This document shows positions 58,836 to 64,000 of a stretch of 64,000 nt of DNA, one piece after another. Position 1 is the stretch's first letter. Every line of letters begins with the position of its first letter. The notes beneath the pieces were generated by a model. It was given only the letters and a program-made list of their open reading frames with translations, had not been told where the DNA came from and made no database searches. The DNA is from Budorcas taxicolor (Eukaryota > Chordata > Mammalia > Artiodactyla > Bovidae), in contig NC_068913.1 in the NCBI RefSeq assembly GCF_023091745.1, forward strand, positions 16,076,001 through 16,140,000, given 5' to 3'. The translations under genes and the position numbers were made by a program.

Positions 58836-60485
58836 ATGTTACATCATTCTTATTATCAAGATTACCAAAAGAAAGAAATGCTTTTCTGGCAATAAATGCT
58901 AGTAGAAATTGGTCACTTGGATTTTTATATATGCATTATTTCAAAGACCCTTACTTAACTTTCAGTAACTTCAATTGAAATTATATTACAGGAATAGAGC
59001 TTAAAGAATCAGAGGAAAGAAAAGTTAACATATTTTTCTCAGATATATGTTTTGTAAATTTGTTTTTTATAGGTAATAGAGAACATGCATGCAAGATTTT
59101 ACTATCCCAACTGAAGTGGCAAAGCTGACATTTTGCTCTAAAACCAATGGGTTTGTGTTTGTGCCCAGGAGAGAGTCCCTCCAATCCACAGAGTGGTCTC
59201 CAGAGCTAATCTATGCATAGGGTCAAAAGTCTCTGTGTCTCTATCTGGATTTAAAGCAGGAAACAGAAACCACTCTAGATGTTTCCAGAAAAGGGGGGAT
59301 TCGTACAGAACACCACTTGATCACACAATAATTGGAAGGACTAGAAAAGCATAAGTCAAGGGATTGCCACACGTACTTTGGTTTCTAAGTCAGCTGTGAA
59401 CCAGATTTTAGGAAATTACTGCTACTCCTCATACATTTGTTGCCATAAACATGGCTGCTTCCCACACTTGAAGCTGCTTACTAGGCAGAGAAATGTGGAG
59501 TCCAGAGCTTAGACGTCAGCTACCACTCTTGCAAAAAGACAGCCTTCAACTCCCATCTACTTCCTGAATCTCTTCCAAGTGCATATCATAAGACATCCAG
59601 AATCCTAGCTGCTGAGGAGTATAGGAAATAAGAACGTTATCTGTAACCCTTCAGTATAGGGGAGAGAGACAGAAAGTAAGATATAAATGGATGCCAAATA
59701 CCCAAAGACAGTATACAGCACGTTCCCCCAGCGAGCATTTAGTCTGCATTTAGTCTGCCCGCATCCTTGGACAGGTCTTCAGGTGAGACCCTCAAGTTCT
59801 GTGCCATAGGACAATGAAGATACTATTTTGTCTAGAAAGCGTTCAGTGTGATGTCTACCCCTCTTTAGTTCCTGAATCAGTCCTGACTGCAGCCGAAAGC
59901 ACCTGTGCTGCTCCAGCCATTCTCATCTTCCCTCTCAATTAGGAATGAGAAAGACGGACCACAGTGGGTACGGATGGGCCAGAACAGGTCAGAATGTATC
60001 AGTGTTGATGATTAGAAGTCTGTGTGGTTCCTGAGCTGACCCTGCATCTCCTTGGCCCAGGATTCTGGGTCCCAGAACAGACCCAGCCTTTCTTGTCAAT
60101 GCTGTTTTCTAGCAAGTGAGTTACATGCTTTGAGGATGAATCCTAATATAGAGAATCAATCACTTTAATGAATACATTTATGTATTTTCTTAATGAATGA
60201 TATTTACTAAAGACAATATTTTTTAAAAAGCTTATCTTAAACTACTGTTTTTTTGAGTAAAGGGCCAACAGGTTTAGTGGCTTTTTAAAGCCATTCCAGA
60301 GATGTGTCTTGTGTTTGCTGTGGTAGATATGAATCAGCTTTTCTTATCTGAGTCAAGTTATTTAGCTTTGTTTAAAGAAATGACCTATAAACCTAGCCTT
60401 TTTTCCTACCATTTACAGTTGATGGAAAATCATTCTTGCCTCCCCTGGTTCTGATAGGAGAATTGGGAACAAGATTTGAAGATCA
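58836..60485. other. Non-coding stretch
   Basis: No repeat I can name with confidence; 59230-59500 may be an old repeat. No long frame. Confidence 0.35.
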
Positions 60486-60697
60486 GTGTTGTTTAATCAC
60501 TAAGTCATGTCTGACTCTTTGTGACCCCATGGACTGTAGCCTGCCAGGCTCCTTTGTGCAAGTTATTTCCCAGGCAAGAATACTGGAATGAGTTGCTATT
60601 TCTTTCTCCAGGGGATCTTCCTAACCCAGGGATAGAACATAGTTTCCCTGCATTGCAGGTGGACTCTTTACCATCTGAGCTACCAGGGATGTCCTAC
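60486..60697 (-). mobile_element. Bov-tA SINE
   Basis: Minus-strand copy from the gttgtttaatcactaagtca tail to gagctaccagggatgtcc. More diverged than its neighbours. Confidence 0.9.
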
Positions 60698-60956
60698 AGT
60701 TCAGATAGCTTAGATGCCATAAGTGCCCTCATCTGGAAGAGAGTAGAATGTGAATCCATTCTACATAATCTGAAATCTCAAATGTAAACATTCAGAGATA
60801 CGACGGGCAGCACCAGGACAAGCACAGTGTTGACAGAAGGTAGCAGGGAAATGAAATGTCTAGGAATCAGGTCAACCGCCCACAGAATTGACCCATCTGG
60901 TGATTAAAAATAATTATTATACCACAGATGTGATAATACTAAACCTCTTTATTCAA

Positions 60957-61183
60957 CAGGACTTCCCTGGTGGCTCAGACGGTAAAGCGTCTGTCGACAA
61001 TGCGGGAGTACCTGGGTTCGATCCCTGGGTCGGGAAGATCCCCTGGGGAAGGAAATGGCAATCCACTCCAGTACTATTGCCTGGAAAATCCCACGGACAG
61101 AGGAGCCTGGTAGGTTACAGAGGCTACAGTCCACGGGGTCACAAAGAGTCTGACAGGACTGAGCGACTTCACTGTCACTTTCA
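60957..61183 (+). mobile_element. Bov-tA SINE
   Basis: Full plus-strand copy (cttccctggtggctcagacg to the cactttcac-type tail). Perfect ten-base target duplication ctttattcaa at 60947-60956 and 61184-61193. A short duplication (ggttacaga/ggctacagt) lies near 61112-61130. Confidence 0.95.
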
Positions 61184-61501
61184 CTTTATTCAATAATTTT
61201 CAATCAAGTATAGTAGCTGGGATTTAGGGAGATTTTCGATTATTAATGTGGCTGCATTCAAATGCAAATTCTTCTATTGACTTAGCTTGGTAAAAATCAG
61301 ATTCACCACATTACTTTCAGATATACTGTCTGGAAGAGTTTGCTTTTTTGAAAAGCAAGGGATTGCTATGTTTTATTAATTTTCTTTTATTTCCAAATTT
61401 AATGTACTTAGGTTTTTGGAGGACTTTCTTATCAGATAAAATAGTTGCTGACTGGGAAAGTTATTTCCCACACTACTAAGTCTTTAGTGCAAGGTGGCAA
61501 A

Positions 61502-61710
61502 TGCTGCATGCAAAGTCACTTCACTCATGTCCAACTCTTTGCCACTCCATGGACTATAGACCACCAGGCTCCTCTGTCCATGGGATTCTCCAGACAAGAA
61601 TACAGAAGCGGGTTGCAGTTTCCTACTCCAGGGATCTTCCCAAACCAGGGTCCAACCTGGGTCTGCATTGGCAGGCAGGTTCTTTACCACTAGCACCACC
61701 TGGGAAGCCC
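61502..61710 (-). mobile_element. Bov-tA SINE
   Basis: Minus-strand copy. Perfect 12-base target duplication caaggtggcaaa at 61490-61501 and 61711-61722. Confidence 0.95.
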
Positions 61711-61928
61711 CAAGGTGGCAAAAACCTATGTCTAAATAGTCTCCAAAGACCATGCTTGCTCCATGGAGTACATAAAATAATACTTTAAAATGTAGGGTAC
61801 AGAGGGATTCTTAGATGTTTGCTTTAGATTTATTTTTATTCTTATGTTATTCTTTTCTCATTTTTTGTGTCTCTTCTGTATTGTATATATAAATCCAGCA
61901 GTATATATGTGTAACTTATAAATAAATA

Positions 61929-62156
61929 GGGGCTTCCCAGGTGGCACTAGTGGAAAAGAACCTGCCTGCGAATGCTGGAGACTCAGGAGACGTAAGAGAC
62001 GTGGGTTTGACCCCTGGGTCAGGAAGACCCCCTGGGGGGAGGGCATGGCAACCCACTCCAGTATTCTTGCCTGGAGTATCCCATGGACAGAGGAGCCTTG
62101 TGGGCTACAGTCCATAGGGTTGCAGAGTTGGGCATGACCGAAATGACTTATCCCGC
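61929..62156 (+). mobile_element. Bov-tA SINE
   Basis: Plus-strand copy of the gggcttcccaggtggcacta subtype. Flanks ataaataaata and ataagtaaata form a likely, AT-rich, target duplication. Confidence 0.92.
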
Positions 62157-62167
62157 ATAAGTAAATA

Positions 62168-62995
62168 TGCATACATTTGAAGTATGTGGTCAAACAATAT
62201 TTTTAACAATAGAGGTGCAAAATCAAGAATTTTGAGAACTAGCAGTCTGTTTTTCTGCCTACAAAACCGCTAGAGTCCATCTTATTCTCCATCTTATTCT
62301 CTTATTCTCAAATTTAAAAGCTCAGCAAACACCTTGAATTTGTAATTTTTTAATAGCTATAAGAAGATGAAGAGTCAGACAATTGCAGAGTTTTACTTCT
62401 GGAAGGGAACAGGAGATAATCTCACCCAACTTCTCCTCATTTTTCTTTCGAGGAAAATTAAACCTGAGAGGTTAAGTGGCAGTGTGGCCTCCACTTGCCC
62501 CACATTGAGAAAAAGCTGGTGTTTTTCCTATAGTCCTCAAACCCCTGCCCACGCTTACTCAAGTCATAGCATGAACACAGCTGATTTTGGTGCCTGTCAC
62601 CAGCTATGTATGTGGTATAGACTTATAACCAGATGCTTCTGTGTGTGCCTGCTGCAGTATCCATGGCATTTGCATCATCTCTGAAATTCTATTAGTTGTG
62701 AAAAGGCCAAGGAATGCATCTCAGGCTAAGATCACAGAGTTTTCACTCATCACTAATATTTATATTCCTTGTCCCTTCCAATTGAAATCTTTGGGCCTAG
62801 CCTTTCTGGCCCTGGATCTTAAGTTTATGCAAATTTGTGTAACTGCTTTTGCTTATTCTTGGAAGTGTGTCAATTTGTTGGATTAAAATAAATAGATTAA
62901 ATTATAACAATAACTGTATGTGGTTAACTTTATATTACAAGAACATTGCAATGTCTATTTTGGCTTCAAACCTTTGTGCTCTTTATTTGGCTTAG
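62168..62995. other. Non-coding stretch
   Basis: No repeat recognised; a 105-codon plus frame at 62367-62684 has no recognisable domain and I treat it as chance. Confidence 0.35.
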
Positions 62996-63007
62996 TGTTT
63001 ATTTGGC

Positions 63008-63224
63008 AAGTTCCACTGGTGGCTCAGAGGTTAAAGTGTCTGCCTCCAATGTGGGAGACCCGCGTTCGATCCCTGGGTTAGATCCCTGGGTCAGGAAGCT
63101 TCCCTGGAGAAGGAAATGGCAACCCACTCCAGTATTCTTTCTTGGAGAATCCCATCGTCAGAGGAGCCTGGTAGGCTACAGTCCACGGGGTCACAAAGAG
63201 TTGGACATGACTGAGCGACTTCAC
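63008..63224 (+). mobile_element. Bov-tA SINE
   Basis: Plus-strand copy. The host word ttatttggc stands on both sides (about 62999-63007 and 63225-63233). A duplication of gatccctgggt lies inside at about 63068-63092. Confidence 0.93.
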
Positions 63225-63419
63225 TTATTTGGCTTAGAATACTAACTTTATAGAAGTGGGAGCTTTCTATCTCAAGACTAAGTATGCATTGCTTTCATTT
63301 TCCTCGACCCACGTGATACCTCATTCTCCATAGCCTCCCATGCTGGTTTCAGATTCATACTAGGATAGCATTCCAAGCTCTTGTCCTCCCTCTCCCCAAG
63401 AAGAGCCGATTCCTCCAGG

Positions 63420-64000
63420 GCACCAAGATAAACTAGGCTGGCCCTCTCCAGAAACAGTTCTTCTAAGCTGATCAGCACTTCCCTCATCATTAGACTCAAT
63501 GGCCCTCTTCCTGTTCAAGCTTTCTGCAGCCTTTGACATTTGGCCTTTTTGCTTTTTGACACTATCTTTTCCTTTGGATTCTCTTACAAAGTCCTTACCT
63601 TGTTTTCTTCTTTTCTTTCTCACAAAATTAGCTTAATTTCCTTCGAGGACTCTTGCCCTCTTTGCATCTGATTGTGTGAGCAGGCTTCAAGGTTCCACCT
63701 TAAGCCACCTTCCCCTCCCTTTAAGTTGAAATCCCTTCCAGTCATAGAACATCAGCAATCACCAGTCTCCATCTCCAGAAAAGACTATTTCAGGCTTCCA
63801 TGTAAAACCACAAATTCCTGCTATACATACCTGACATGAAGTCTCAAGATCAATATCTTTTACCCCAAACTAAGTCCTTCTTCTTCCTTCTCTCAGCTTA
63901 TTATAGGTGGCACCATTTCCTCATAGTCTCTTAAGCTTGAAACCTTTTTTGCAAAGATTCTTCTCCTTACCACCCACATCTAATCAGTTATAATAGCCTG
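63420..64000 (+). mobile_element. L2 LINE, runs off the window
   Basis: Pyrimidine-rich plus-strand sequence with L2-type wording: 'tcaagctttctgcagccttt', 'ccagtctccatctccag', 'ccccaaactaagtccttctt', 'ggtggcaccatttcctcat', 'ccacccacatctaatcagtt'. No frame is open. The minus-strand frames over it are composition effects. Confidence 0.6.

Noticed and set aside
62367..62684. 105-codon plus-strand frame
   Set aside because: No domain, no splice or promoter context, and no coding-like composition.
63360..63623. Lys/Arg-rich minus-strand frame
   Set aside because: Antisense of pyrimidine-rich L2 sequence.
1..64000. CRISPR arrays, bacterial operons, phage or plasmid features
   Set aside because: No regularly spaced repeats with unique spacers and no prokaryotic genes; all the repeat families are ruminant or mammalian.

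Overview
This window is nuclear DNA from a ruminant, almost certainly a bovid. It contains many copies of BovB (an RTE-clade LINE), Bov-tA and BOV-A2 SINEs, artiodactyl CHR-type tRNA-Glu SINEs and ruminant L1 3' ends, together with ancient mammal-wide repeats (L2, MIR, MER5, MLT1). I cannot separate cattle, yak, buffalo, sheep and goat from this sequence alone.

I find no intact host protein-coding gene, no tRNA or rRNA gene, no CRISPR array and no prokaryotic feature. Long open frames are pieces of retrotransposon genes, chiefly the C-terminal part of an L1 ORF2 (11782-13167, minus) and the C-terminal part of a BovB reverse transcriptase (29204-30076, plus). Two weak candidates for host exons are listed: 13888-13983 (plus) and a small frame near 42230-42412 (minus). 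Neither can be confirmed without comparison to other genomes or RNA.

Layout. 1-8.7 kb is almost solid LINE: two old plus-strand L1s cut by SINEs, by two BovB fragments and by a 2.6 kb minus-strand L1. 8.7-9.5 kb is L2. 11.1-13.2 kb holds two L1s tail to tail. 15.5-16.1 kb is a young-looking L1 3' end with a perfect 13-base target duplication. 16.7-19.5 kb has two BovB pieces in opposite orientation, MER5 and an old L1. 24.1-27.6 kb is a stack: SINE dimer, BOV-A2, mariner MITE, then an L1 holding a SINE and a BovB. 28.4-32.9 kb has an MLT1 LTR and two L1s split by BovBs, one BovB itself split by another L1. 36.3-38.8 kb has an L1 5' UTR-like block, a second MLT1 LTR and an L1 scrap. 41-49.6 kb is strikingly poor in repeats, with only two SINEs. 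49.6-64 kb returns to scattered SINEs, two BovB 3' ends, a MER5-like hairpin and L2 at the right edge.

How the parts relate: the autonomous elements are L1 and BovB. The Bov-A unit in the SINEs comes from the BovB 3' end, so BovB machinery probably mobilised Bov-tA and BOV-A2. Every copy here is truncated or broken, so nothing in the window is an active autonomous element. I found no convincing undescribed system; the most useful observations are the nested insertions with readable target duplications, a near-perfect hairpin at 51195-51327, and the repeat-poor block.
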